Shown here one piece after another: positions 44,221 to 53,590 of a stretch of 64,000 nt of DNA. The notes under the pieces are model-generated. The model searched no databases, was not told where the DNA came from, and saw only the letters and a list, made by a program, of their open reading frames with translations. Numbering within the stretch: position 1 is the stretch's first letter; each line of letters begins with the position of its first letter. Origin of the DNA: Phaeobacter sp. B1627 (GTDB lineage: Bacteria > Pseudomonadota > Alphaproteobacteria > Rhodobacterales > Rhodobacteraceae); NCBI RefSeq assembly GCF_006265095.1, contig NZ_VCNK01000020.1, forward strand, positions 124,001 through 188,000. Reading direction: 5' to 3'. The translations under genes were made by a program, and so were the position numbers.

Positions 44221-45618
44221 ATGGGCGATTTTGACGATCCTTTCGCCGAGCCGGGCGATACCGATAAAACCGTGATCCGTCCCAATCCGGGCGGGCGGCG
44301 GTCCGGTCAGGCCCCGGCCCCGGGCGCACCATCGCCGCAGGCGGCGCCCGCCGGTGCGGCATTTGGCGTCCCGTCCTCGGCCTCCCCGGCCACTGCGTCA
44401 GGCAGCGCCAAGGCCCCCGCGGTCGCGCTGACCGGGATGAACCAGCTCACGGCCTGTGCCACAGCACTTTTTGCCCTGATCAGCCGCATTCGGAACCGGG
44501 CCCAGCATATGGATCCGGACAAGCTGCGCCAAAGTGTGGTCGGCGAGGTGCGCGCCTTTGAAAACCGGGCGCTGCAGGCGGGGATCTCGGCGCAGACGGT
44601 CAAAATCGCGCGCTATGCGCTCTGTGCGACACTGGATGATGTGGTTCTGAACACTCCCTGGGGCGGGCAGTCCGCATGGGGCCTGCAGTCGATGGTTGGC
44701 ACGTTCCACCGCGAGACCGTGGGCGGCGATCGGTTTTATGACCTTCTCGCGCGGCTTGAAAAGGAGCCCGCAGCCAATATCGATATGCTCGAATTCCTCT
44801 ATATGTGCATGTCGCTGGGCTTCGAAGGTCGCTTGCGGGTGGAGCAGGGCGGGCCGGAAAAACACATGCAGATCCGGGCTGCTCTGGCGCGGATAATCCG
44901 GGGCCAACGCGGTCAGGTCGAGTGGGAGCTGTCTCCCCGGTGGAAGGGCGTTGTGCGCCCCTTCCTGGTGCGGTCGGCCTGGCGTCTCGTGTGGATCTCA
45001 ATCGCCGTCGCGAGTGTTCTGCTCGCAATCCAGTTTGTTGGCCTGAGCTGGGCGCTTTCCAGCGATACCGAGCGGGTGATCGGCAAGATGCAATCGGTCG
45101 AAGCCGGGCCGGTTGCCACGCTGGAACGTCGTGCTCCGCCGCCGCCGCCGCCGCCGCCGGTTCCGACCATTGAACAGCAGATCGCAAAGGTTTCGGGCTT
45201 TCTGGAGCAAGAAATCAAGGACGGCATCGTAGAGGTCTTTCCGCAGGGCAACACATTGACAATTCGGCTTGCCGGCTCCGGCATGTTCGGGTCAGGGTCC
45301 GATCAGCTGCAGGCCAGCTTTGATGACCCGATTGACCGGCTGTCACAGGCGCTGGACGACGAGGCCGGCAAGGTGATCGTGGTGGGCCATTCGGACAATG
45401 TCCCGATCCGTTCATCCCGCTTCCCGTCGAACATGGCACTCTCGCTGGCGCGGGCAAAATCAGTGATGGCGCGCATGGCCGACGCAATGAGCGACCCAAG
45501 CCGACTGGCTGCCGAAGGGCGGGCAGACAAGGAACCCATTGCAGACAACGCGACGCGCGAAGGCCGCGCGAAAAACCGCAGAATCGAAGTCCTGCTTGTG
45601 CAGGAGGTACAAGAATGA
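44221..45618 (+). CDS. tssL: TssL with C-terminal OmpA peptidoglycan-binding domain
   Basis: A 465-residue protein. A Pro/Ala-rich N-terminus (1-60) is followed by the DotU/TssL cytoplasmic domain (about 65-245; ALCATLDDVVLNTPWG, LEFLYMCMSLGFEGRLR). A membrane helix (about 256-280), a run of seven prolines and an OmpA domain (about 340-465; VVGHSDNVPIRSSRFPSN, GRAKNRRIEVLL) complete it. This is the evolved TssL anchored to the wall. Start at 44221 lies seven bases after GGAG; an ATG two codons earlier is too close. It overlaps tssM by four bases. Confidence 0.94.
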   Translation: MGDFDDPFAEPGDTDKTVIRPNPGGRRSGQAPAPGAPSPQAAPAGAAFGVPSSASPATASGSAKAPAVALTGMNQLTACATALFALISRIRNRAQHMDPDKLRQSVVGEVRAFENRALQAGISAQTVKIARYALCATLDDVVLNTPWGGQSAWGLQSMVGTFHRETVGGDRFYDLLARLEKEPAANIDMLEFLYMCMSLGFEGRLRVEQGGPEKHMQIRAALARIIRGQRGQVEWELSPRWKGVVRPFLVRSAWRLVWISIAVASVLLAIQFVGLSWALSSDTERVIGKMQSVEAGPVATLERRAPPPPPPPPVPTIEQQIAKVSGFLEQEIKDGIVEVFPQGNTLTIRLAGSGMFGSGSDQLQASFDDPIDRLSQALDDEAGKVIVVGHSDNVPIRSSRFPSNMALSLARAKSVMARMADAMSDPSRLAAEGRADKEPIADNATREGRAKNRRIEVLLVQEVQE

Positions 45619-48600
45619 TCCGTCGTTACATCTTGCCGTTGTTCCGCTCTATTTACACAGCTCTTATTTTGCTGTCGCTGGCCCTTTCGGCGTGCATCTG
45701 GTTCTTTGCGCCCTTCATAGGGTCCGATAGCTGGCGGCCCTTTGACAGTATCCTGTCCCGGATCGTCTTCATTGCCATCCTCTGGGTGCTGACGCTGCTG
45801 ACGCTCTTGTTGATCGCCTTGTTGCGCGCGCGCCGCGACCGCAAGATGACCGATGAAATGGCAGAAGCCGTCGATATGGTCGAAGACGATGTCATTGGCG
45901 AAGAACTGCTGGAGCTGAAGGGCAAGTTCAAAACCGCGCTGAGCGAACTGCGAAAGTCAAAGAACGGCCGCAAGCATCTCAATCAGATGCCTTGGTACAT
46001 CATGATCGGCCCGCCTGGGGCGGGCAAAACCACGGCTATCGTCAACTCCGGCCTGCAGTTTCCGCTTGCGGACAAGCTGGGAAAAGCAGCCATCGGTGGC
46101 GTGGGGGGGACGCGCAACTGCGATTGGTGGTTTACCAATCAGGCGGTCCTGATCGATACTGCCGGGCGGTACACCACGCAGGAGAGTGATGCGGAATCCG
46201 ACAATGCCGCCTGGCTCGGCTTTCTCGGGTTGCTGAAACGCTACCGCAAACGGCAGCCCATCAATGGGGCGATCATCGCAATATCGCTGTCGGATCTGTC
46301 CCTGCAGGACGAGATGACCCAGAAGGCGCACGCCACCGCCATTCGGAACCGTCTGGCGGAACTTCGCGAACGGTTGGGCGTGCGGTTCCCGGTCTATGTT
46401 GTCTTTACCAAGGCGGATCTGATTGCCGGGTTCCAGGAATTTTATGACGCGCTGGGAAAGGAAGAGCGGGAGCAGGTCTGGGGCTTTACGCTGCCTCTGG
46501 TGAAGTCGAAAACCGATGCGGATCCGATCACCCGGTTTGACGAGGAATTTGCCGGGCTGTTGGGGCAACTGAATGCGCAGCTGCTTGAAAAAATGCAGAC
46601 GGAAACTGATCCCCAGCGGCGCGCATTGGTGGCAGGCTTCCCGTCGCAGGTGGCCTCAGTGCGCGGGGTTGCGCGCGAGTTCCTGAAGGAAGTGTTTCAG
46701 GACAACGCTTTTCAGAAACGGCAGATGCTGAGAGGGGTCTATCTTGCGTCCGGAACCCAGGAAGGCACGCCGATTGACCGGCTCATGTTGGGGATGGCGC
46801 AAACCTTTGGCATCGGGCGACAGGCCATCGGCTCGGGCAAGGGAACGGGTCGCTCGTATTTTCTGACGCGCTTGTTTGAGGGGGTCATGTTCCTTGAGGC
46901 AGGGCTGGTTTCATCAGACGACAAGGTCGAGCGCCGGTATCGCTGGGCGCGGCGCATTGCGGTGGCGGCGACCGTGATCCTGACCCTTGCCATGGGCGGT
47001 ATCTGGGTGAATTCCTTCCTCGGGAACAAGCAGATGATCGCCGAAGCAAGCGAGAAGGTGGATCAGTATCAGGCTGCGGCGGCTGCCCTGCCTGCGAGCC
47101 CTGTCGGGGATACTGATCTCGTTCCGGTCGTGGAGGCATTGAATTTACTGCGCGATCTGCCCGGCAACCCGGTCTTGGCGACGCCAGATCCGGAGCTGTC
47201 CCAGACATATGGCCTGTATCAGGGCGAAGTCATCGGCACCCAGGGCGCGCAGACATACCGATCGGCGCTGAACCGTCGGTTCCTGCCGCGCCTTTTGGTG
47301 CGTCTCGAAGAGCAGATTTCGGAGAACATGAACAACGTGGATGCGTTGTATGAAACTCTGAAAATCTATCTCATGCTTGGTTTGCAAGGGCCGATGAACC
47401 CGGACCTCGTGCGCGAGTTTCTCAACCGCGACTGGGCGAATGTCACCTATTCGGGAGTCGTGCGCCAACAGCTGCGTGCCGATATGAATGATCACCTGAC
47501 GGCGCTTCTGTCGCAGCCGATGGAAGAAGTCGCGCTGAATGGCGATCTGATCGCTCAGGCGCGGGGTGTTCTCGCGGAAATGCCGATGTCACAGCGGGTG
47601 TATTCCGGGATCATCAATTCGCGCACGGCCACCGAGCTGCCGCAATGGCGTCTCACAGATATTGGCGGGCCGGAAATTACCCGCGTGATGGTGCGCAGTT
47701 CCGGCAAGCCCATGGCCGAAGGCATCGAAGGCATCTTCACCTACAACGGGTTTAATGATGTCTTCTTGTCCGAAGCGGTGAGCGTGTCCAAGCGCGTCCA
47801 GAGCGAGGCTTGGGTTCTGGGGGACAACAGCCCGGAATCGGCGAGCGAAGCGGCCCTACTGTCCCTGAGCCGCGACGTTCTGGACCTGTATTACAACGAT
47901 TTTATCGGGCGTTACGATGATCTCCTCGGTGATCTCGACGTCATTCCGCTGCAATCTTTGAATCAGGCTGTCGATGTCACGCGGGTCCTGTCCGGGGCGA
48001 GTTCCCCTATCGAAAACGTGCTCAAAGCGGTGGCTGAGGAAACCAAACTCACTGAAACAAGATCCCTGGTGGATACGTCTGCGCTGAATGACGGGCTTGG
48101 TCAGGTCGCCAATGTGGAAGCGCGTTCGAACCTGTCGATCCAGGGACAAATCCTGCTCGAAGCCCTGATGAAGACAGGGCCCGCCCAAAATGGCCAGCCC
48201 CAGCTGCCGCCCGGTGGGTTTGTTGAAAACCGGTTCTCCTGGCTGCATCAACTGGTGGATGGCCCGGAAGGGCAGCCCTCTCAGCTGGATGGGCTGATGG
48301 GGCTGTTGCTGACCGTTTATCAGGAACTCAACAAAATGACGATCAGCGGCATTTCCTCCGGCGGCGCCAGTAGTCAGGCCTTGCTGCAGTTTCAGCAGGC
48401 CGCCGGTCAGTTCGAAGGGCCGATGCAGCGCTGGGCGAAACAGATCACCGTAGGGTCGTCCGGCATAACGTCAGAGGGGACACGGGCCTCGATAAATGCG
48501 GCTTGGCAATCGGATGTCCTGCCGTTTTGTACGCAGGCGCTCTCCAATCGCTATCCCTTCAACCGGTCGGCCCGGGCAGATGTCGCAATGGCGGATTTTG

Positions 48601-49190
48601 CCCGGCTGTTCTCGCCCGGCGGGCTGATCGATGGGTTCTTCAATCAGCATCTGGCGCAATATGTCGACACGGGATCCAACCCCTGGACCTTCAAGGCAAC
48701 AGGGGCCGGGGCTGATCTTGGTATCAGCCAGTCCGTTCTGAACCAGATGCAATTCGCAGCTGAAATCCGCGAGGCCTTCTTCGCGTCGGGCACCGCACCT
48801 CTGGTGGCGTTTCAGATCACGCCAAAGGCGCTGGACCCCAAGGCCAAGGAGATGATCCTGGAGATCGACGGCACAACCGTGGAGTTCAATCACAAGATGG
48901 GGCAACCCACTCCCGTGGCTGTCACCTGGCCCGGATCCGTCGGGTTGGCGCGCATTACGCTCAATCCGAAGCGCCGTGACAGCGAGAATGTTCTGTCGAA
49001 GGATGGCCCATGGGCGTGGTTCCGGCTGCTCGACGCGGCCGAAGTGCGCCGCACCAATGCAGTGGACCGGCGGCGACTTAATTTCACCGTCGGTGGGCGT
49101 TTGGCTTTATATGAATTGCAGGCAGGATCGGTGGTCAATCCCTTCGCTTTGCCCGCAATGGCCAAATTCTCTTGCCCCAAGTCGATGTGA
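45615..49190 (+). CDS. tssM: Type VI inner-membrane protein TssM (IcmF)
   Basis: A 1191-residue protein with two N-terminal helices (about 12-35 and 48-70), Walker A GPPGAGKTTAIVNSG near residue 135, DTAGRYTTQ (switch/Walker B region) and a third helix near residue 450 followed by a large periplasmic part ending in the IcmF C-terminal domain. Intact Walker motif suggests nucleotide binding. Start overlaps tssL (ATGA-type). Confidence 0.95.
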   Translation: MIRRYILPLFRSIYTALILLSLALSACIWFFAPFIGSDSWRPFDSILSRIVFIAILWVLTLLTLLLIALLRARRDRKMTDEMAEAVDMVEDDVIGEELLELKGKFKTALSELRKSKNGRKHLNQMPWYIMIGPPGAGKTTAIVNSGLQFPLADKLGKAAIGGVGGTRNCDWWFTNQAVLIDTAGRYTTQESDAESDNAAWLGFLGLLKRYRKRQPINGAIIAISLSDLSLQDEMTQKAHATAIRNRLAELRERLGVRFPVYVVFTKADLIAGFQEFYDALGKEEREQVWGFTLPLVKSKTDADPITRFDEEFAGLLGQLNAQLLEKMQTETDPQRRALVAGFPSQVASVRGVAREFLKEVFQDNAFQKRQMLRGVYLASGTQEGTPIDRLMLGMAQTFGIGRQAIGSGKGTGRSYFLTRLFEGVMFLEAGLVSSDDKVERRYRWARRIAVAATVILTLAMGGIWVNSFLGNKQMIAEASEKVDQYQAAAAALPASPVGDTDLVPVVEALNLLRDLPGNPVLATPDPELSQTYGLYQGEVIGTQGAQTYRSALNRRFLPRLLVRLEEQISENMNNVDALYETLKIYLMLGLQGPMNPDLVREFLNRDWANVTYSGVVRQQLRADMNDHLTALLSQPMEEVALNGDLIAQARGVLAEMPMSQRVYSGIINSRTATELPQWRLTDIGGPEITRVMVRSSGKPMAEGIEGIFTYNGFNDVFLSEAVSVSKRVQSEAWVLGDNSPESASEAALLSLSRDVLDLYYNDFIGRYDDLLGDLDVIPLQSLNQAVDVTRVLSGASSPIENVLKAVAEETKLTETRSLVDTSALNDGLGQVANVEARSNLSIQGQILLEALMKTGPAQNGQPQLPPGGFVENRFSWLHQLVDGPEGQPSQLDGLMGLLLTVYQELNKMTISGISSGGASSQALLQFQQAAGQFEGPMQRWAKQITVGSSGITSEGTRASINAAWQSDVLPFCTQALSNRYPFNRSARADVAMADFARLFSPGGLIDGFFNQHLAQYVDTGSNPWTFKATGAGADLGISQSVLNQMQFAAEIREAFFASGTAPLVAFQITPKALDPKAKEMILEIDGTTVEFNHKMGQPTPVAVTWPGSVGLARITLNPKRRDSENVLSKDGPWAWFRLLDAAEVRRTNAVDRRRLNFTVGGRLALYELQAGSVVNPFALPAMAKFSCPKSM

Positions 49191-49192
49191 CG

Positions 49193-49873
49193 ATGACCGG
49201 GTTCGGAGCTTTCGGGAAGATGCCGACAGTCGGGGATTTCTTCCGACTGTCCCCTCCCGCGGGGTTCGTCGCAATCTGGGATCATTGGGTGCAGACGATC
49301 ATGGCGGCGGGGCAGGCAACCTATGGCCCTCATTTTGACCACCATTATATGTCGGCACCGATCTGGCGGTTTACTTTGCCTTCGGGTGTCGCCGGGGGGC
49401 AAAAGGTGACCGGCGTTATAATGCCCTCCGTCGATCGTGTCGGCAGGCGGTTCCCGCTTACATTGATGAGTGCACTTGCGACGCCGGGCCCTGCCGCTCT
49501 TGACCATCTGAGCGATGCCCTGATGTTTGAGAGGCTCGAAGATATAGCGCTGGATTGTCTCGAGGACTCGATGGATCAGAACAGACTCGCGCAGACCTTG
49601 GCGCGGGTCAAAGTGCCCGACATGCGCGCTGTTGCCCCTTTGCGCGAAAGCGAGGAATGCATCGTGCTGACCGGAGTGGGTGAGGTTTCGCGCCTGCCGC
49701 TTGCGGTTGCCGGTGGATTGCTGGAGCGTCAGGGACGCGATCTTGGTGTCTGGTCTGCGATAGTGGACGGAAATCCACGTATGATGGCGTGCAAGGGGCT
49801 CCCGACGGGAGCGCAGGCAATGGGTCTGTTTGACCTCGGTGCAAGTATTTGGAGAGAGGCCCGTCCGCTATGA
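49193..49873 (+). CDS. tagF: TagF (ImpM-like) type VI regulatory protein
   Basis: A 226-residue protein with the TagF opening GFGAFGKMPTVGDFFRL and the RVGRRFPLTLMSA block. TagF represses type VI assembly post-translationally in species where it has been studied, in concert with the PpkA/PppA pathway. The start is uncertain: ATG 49193 just after the tssM stop, GTG 49187 or an upstream TTG are all possible and none has a strong ribosome-binding site. It is coupled to pppA by an ATGA overlap. Confidence 0.88.
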   Translation: MTGFGAFGKMPTVGDFFRLSPPAGFVAIWDHWVQTIMAAGQATYGPHFDHHYMSAPIWRFTLPSGVAGGQKVTGVIMPSVDRVGRRFPLTLMSALATPGPAALDHLSDALMFERLEDIALDCLEDSMDQNRLAQTLARVKVPDMRAVAPLRESEECIVLTGVGEVSRLPLAVAGGLLERQGRDLGVWSAIVDGNPRMMACKGLPTGAQAMGLFDLGASIWREARPL

Positions 49874-50592
49874 CAGAGATGCGCAATACCCGCTATATTG
49901 CTCAAACCCATACGGGTCTGGTTCGCAAGGCAAATGAAGATTCCATATTGGCTCTGCCGGAACATGAAATCTGGTTGGTATCGGACGGTATGGGCGGCCA
50001 CGACGCAGGCGATTACGCCAGCAGACTGATCGCGGATATGGTCGCGACCATTCCGACGGGTCTTGATCCCGGGACCAAAATGCATGCCTTGCGCGATGCG
50101 ATCCACGGGGCCCATCGTGCGATCCAGGCCGAAGCACAGAACCGGGGCGGCGCAACCATCGGGGCGACCGTTGTGGCACTCATCGTGAGCCAGGGATATT
50201 TCCTGTGTCTTTGGGCTGGGGATAGCCGGATCTACCGGCTGCGGGATGGGCGAATTGAACTCCTGACCTCGGACCATTCGGCCGTTGCGGATTATGTACT
50301 GGCCGGAAAGATGAGCTGGGACGAAGCCGACCAACACCCCCAGTCCAACGCAATCACCCGGGCCGTTGGCATCGAAGGCGAGCTTGTCTTGGACAAGGTG
50401 CGGGGTGAGACAGCGCCGGGCGACCGGTTTCTTTTGTGTTCAGACGGGCTGACCAAATACGCCACATTCTCCATGCTGGAGGATATTCTCGCATCCACCC
50501 CTTTGGAAACACTCGGTGACAGGTTGATTCAGATCGCGTTGACCGGTGGCGGCGCGGATAATATCTCGGCCATCGTCGTGGATGTCATGTGA
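49870..50592 (+). CDS. pppA: PP2C-type Ser/Thr phosphatase PppA
   Basis: A 240-residue PPM phosphatase with RKANEDS, LVSDGMGGHDAGDYAS (metal-binding Asp/Gly pair), TIGATVVALIVSQG, LWAGDSRIYRLRDG and GGADNISAIVV, all standard metal-site motifs. It probably dephosphorylates TagH or PpkA targets. The ATG at 49870 overlaps the tagF stop. It ends 25 bases from the converging ppkA. Confidence 0.93.
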   Translation: MTEMRNTRYIAQTHTGLVRKANEDSILALPEHEIWLVSDGMGGHDAGDYASRLIADMVATIPTGLDPGTKMHALRDAIHGAHRAIQAEAQNRGGATIGATVVALIVSQGYFLCLWAGDSRIYRLRDGRIELLTSDHSAVADYVLAGKMSWDEADQHPQSNAITRAVGIEGELVLDKVRGETAPGDRFLLCSDGLTKYATFSMLEDILASTPLETLGDRLIQIALTGGGADNISAIVVDVM

Positions 50593-50617
50593 GGCAAGCC
50601 CATGGCCCAGGCTCTGC

Positions 50618-52804
50618 TCAGGGCTCTGATGTCGTGAGAATGCTACTGTCCAGAGACAGTATACGGCCTGCGTCCCGTGTCGCGCTGGTTCGCAGGGCCT
50701 CTGCGAAACTGGCCGCGCTTTCGGCGGTCGGTCGCAACCCCTGAAACAATGGCTCTGCAGAGTGCAATATGATGATCTTGCTCTTGCCGAGCGTGCTGTC
50801 GTCCACTTTGAACGCGATACCGCCGGAGGTTGTGGACTCCTCCACACTGAACGCAACCCGGATCGGAAAGACCCCGCCTGCACCGGAGCGCAGCGCGGCC
50901 ACCGAATGCTCCTGTCGGCTGATATTCGGAAGCAGGTGAAACACATTCCCCGTGACGTCCAGAATTGAGACCGTGAGGAAACCGTCGGTTATGTTGGACG
51001 GCAAAACAACATCAATGATCGGGTTCTCGCCGACAAAGAATGTCCCCGAGGGGTTTGCTTCTTTGCTGGTGCCATCCGCGTAGTTCACGCTAACCCCTCC
51101 GGACGGCGCTTTGGGCAGGTGCTGCTCCACTATGCAGAGCGCGGGGTTCAAAACGTCCAGATCCAGTTCTACTGGTCGGCCGTTCGCGACGGCGGTCAGG
51201 GAGTCGAACAGGCTGATTTGGGTTTCTGTTCCGGCGACCTGACCGGAAACATGAAGCGTCTCATTGGGAGCGTAGCCGGACCCGACGGCCGAACCACGTG
51301 TATTCAGGGCACCACAGTCAGCATGAGTGGCGACAATGTCCCGTACAATGGCATCGTCCAGAAGCGGGAGTTCAAACGCGATGTCGACAATCCCGATCAA
51401 GGCCCCCGGCATATCGCCGCCAAAGAACCCGTCAAGATCGGCAAGCAGATCAGCATCTGACGTCTTTCCAACCAGATTGGCATCATTGTTTTCGACGGTC
51501 AGGCGCCACTCTTCCAGTTCCGCAAGCGGTTCGAGGGTAAACAGAACGTCGCGCAACCAGGTCTCTGAGATCTCGCCGGAGGCGAGAATGAGCTCTGCAG
51601 TGTCCACCAGCTCCAGCAAGGCCGCCTGGCCTTCCTCGCTCGGAACGTTTCCTGCGGCGCGAACTGCGCCACCGTCCGTGCGTTCCACAATCAGGCGAAA
51701 TGGATCAGCCGTTGGATATGACGGTGAAAATATGGAATCGAGCGCCCCGGACATCCATGCGGCGCCGCTTCCCAGTGCCAAGAATACCACAACCAGAAGC
51801 GCGATCACCCCTTTGCGCGCGCTTCTGGTTTTGCCCGGAACGGCAGGAGACAGCGGTGGGTTGACGGTGGAGCGCGGCGTGATGATGGTTGCATCGTCCA
51901 ACGGATCCGCCGGGGCGCCGATCAGCGCATCAAGCGGATCTGACGCGGTGTTGTCGAGGGGAGCAAGCGCCGGTTGCTCATCCGGGGCCTCGAGGAATGC
52001 CAGAACCTCTCCCGCCGACTGGAACCGGTCCGCAGGGTCAGGCGCGCACATGCGCTGTATCAGGGTCCGGAAAGGTTCAGGCAGATCGTCGGTATCAAGT
52101 GGTTTTTGCTTGTTCTCAACGACTTCCATCGGGTTCGCACCCAAGGAGGGAGATTTTCCCCGGTAGTTGGCAAGCAGGAGCGCGCCCAGCGAATAGATGT
52201 CCGAGCGGGCATCTGTCTGACCACTCATCTGCTCGGGCGCCGCGTAGGAATATTTGCCCGCGAATTCATTGCCGACAATGGTTTCCGCGCCCGGATTTGT
52301 ATCCTTGGCTATACCAAAATCGATGATGACCGCCTGTGACGGGTCTCCGCCGCGTAAAATGATATTGTCAGGGCTGAGATCTCGGTGAACGATTTTCCGT
52401 CTATGAGCCGCCTGAAGACCCTGGCTCACGCGCTTGCAGATCGTCAGGAGGTCAGAGACCGGCATCGGACCTTCCTTGAGCTTTTGGTCCAGCCCCGGCC
52501 CCTCGATATAATCCATCAACAGATAGATGCGGCCATCGGCGGTTCGGTGGTTCTCGGAATACCGGACGACCGCGTCGTGGCGAATTTCGCGTATATTCTC
52601 CTCGCGCGCCATGAGCACTGTGAAGTCCTCATTGCCGGAGAATTCCTGCTTCAAAATTTTCAGAGCGACCAGATTTCCGGAAATTTCGGATTTGGCTCTG
52701 TAAACCTCAGAGGTCCCGCCACGACCAAGCAAAGATTCGATACGATACGTATTATTCAACAGATCGCCGGGCAAAAACATGTCCCCGGGCCGGGAGTCGA
52801 TCAT
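50618..52804 (-). CDS. ppkA: PpkA-like Ser/Thr protein kinase with DUF4384-like periplasmic domain
   Basis: A 728-residue protein. The kinase domain (about 15-275) has Lys49, HRDLSPDN (Asp142) and DFG (Asp162). A single membrane helix lies at about 330-352, followed by a periplasmic region whose end (about 590-690) resembles DUF4384 (VNYADGTSKEAN, TGNVFHLLPNISRQ, IIILHSAEPLF). GGAG stands eight bases before the ATG. It probably phosphorylates TagH to trigger secretion; the periplasmic part would sense the trigger. It is transcribed with the OmpA gene upstream, opposite to the main operon. Confidence 0.92.
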   Translation of the reverse strand: MIDSRPGDMFLPGDLLNNTYRIESLLGRGGTSEVYRAKSEISGNLVALKILKQEFSGNEDFTVLMAREENIREIRHDAVVRYSENHRTADGRIYLLMDYIEGPGLDQKLKEGPMPVSDLLTICKRVSQGLQAAHRRKIVHRDLSPDNIILRGGDPSQAVIIDFGIAKDTNPGAETIVGNEFAGKYSYAAPEQMSGQTDARSDIYSLGALLLANYRGKSPSLGANPMEVVENKQKPLDTDDLPEPFRTLIQRMCAPDPADRFQSAGEVLAFLEAPDEQPALAPLDNTASDPLDALIGAPADPLDDATIITPRSTVNPPLSPAVPGKTRSARKGVIALLVVVFLALGSGAAWMSGALDSIFSPSYPTADPFRLIVERTDGGAVRAAGNVPSEEGQAALLELVDTAELILASGEISETWLRDVLFTLEPLAELEEWRLTVENNDANLVGKTSDADLLADLDGFFGGDMPGALIGIVDIAFELPLLDDAIVRDIVATHADCGALNTRGSAVGSGYAPNETLHVSGQVAGTETQISLFDSLTAVANGRPVELDLDVLNPALCIVEQHLPKAPSGGVSVNYADGTSKEANPSGTFFVGENPIIDVVLPSNITDGFLTVSILDVTGNVFHLLPNISRQEHSVAALRSGAGGVFPIRVAFSVEESTTSGGIAFKVDDSTLGKSKIIILHSAEPLFQGLRPTAESAASFAEALRTSATRDAGRILSLDSSILTTSEP

Positions 52805-52849
52805 TCCTGTCTCTCCGGCCTGGTCAGGGTCTTCAAAAAATGCATTCGG

Positions 52850-53413
52850 TCAGCCCAGAGCTTGGAATTCCACGCGCCGGTTTTCGTCGGCCCGTGGGTT
52901 TGCGGAATCAAACGGCGCAGTTTCACCCATGCCGATCGCCTGCAGAGAGTCGGCACTGACACCGCAATCCCCGATCAGGTGGCGCCGAACCTCCTGCGCC
53001 CGCAACAGCGACAGACGCTCGTTATAGGCGGAAGAACCGGAGCTGTCCGTGTGGCCAATGATCTGAAAAACCGTGTCCTCCATGGCCTTCATGGAGGCAC
53101 ACATATTCGCAAGCTTTGGCTTTTGATCGTCGCGAAGGGTAGCGCTGTCAAAATCAAAGGAAATCTGAACATTGATCTGAGACGCGGCTTCAAGAGGATT
53201 GTACTCCTCCGAGGCGGCTGCAATCGTCGCCGTCTCTTCATCTGCAGCAGGCGCCGCGTCATTTGCATTCGGGATGATGACCAGACCACGGGTCTTTTGT
53301 TTCTTGAAGGCTTCAGTGATTTCTTCGACAGACAAAGCTTGCGCAAAAACCGCAGCGCCGGAAAAGAGTGTGGCGGTAAAAATCGACAGTGCCAAAGCGC
53401 GGAACTGGACCAT
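52850..53413 (-). CDS. OmpA-family periplasmic protein
   Basis: A 187-residue protein with a signal peptide (MVQFRALALSIFTATLFSG, ending near FAQA) and an OmpA C-terminal domain (VQISFDFDSATLRDDQKPKL, IGHTDSSGSSAYNERLSLLRA, NPRADENRRVEF). Start at 53413 lies eight bases after GGAGG; an ATG two codons earlier is too close. Its location 45 bases before ppkA suggests a partner of the kinase's periplasmic sensor, as TagQ/R/S-type accessories are in other species. Confidence 0.85.
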   Translation of the reverse strand: MVQFRALALSIFTATLFSGAAVFAQALSVEEITEAFKKQKTRGLVIIPNANDAAPAADEETATIAAASEEYNPLEAASQINVQISFDFDSATLRDDQKPKLANMCASMKAMEDTVFQIIGHTDSSGSSAYNERLSLLRAQEVRRHLIGDCGVSADSLQAIGMGETAPFDSANPRADENRRVEFQALG

Positions 53414-53590
53414 GAACATGCCCTCCCTGTTATTCCACTTTAGTTGCACAGAGTTTACACTACACCCATCAAGCTGCCAATGGTTGCAAACCTGCCAAAC
53501 CGGAATTCAATGATAAAATTCACTTTTGTACCTAGTAGGTTGGAAGTAAACCTGAGGTAATCAAGAGGTGCATGGAATAAAAGGAACAAC
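53414..53590. promoter_or_regulatory. Divergent promoter region, OmpA/ppkA versus M15 peptidase
   Basis: 177 bases between divergent starts, AT-rich at 53440-53590, must hold two promoters. No repeat or operator could be assigned. Confidence 0.4.

Noticed and set aside
52385-53443. 352-codon plus-strand open frame
   Set aside because: It overlaps the PpkA kinase domain and the OmpA gene, both with complete motifs, and translates to low-complexity charged sequence.
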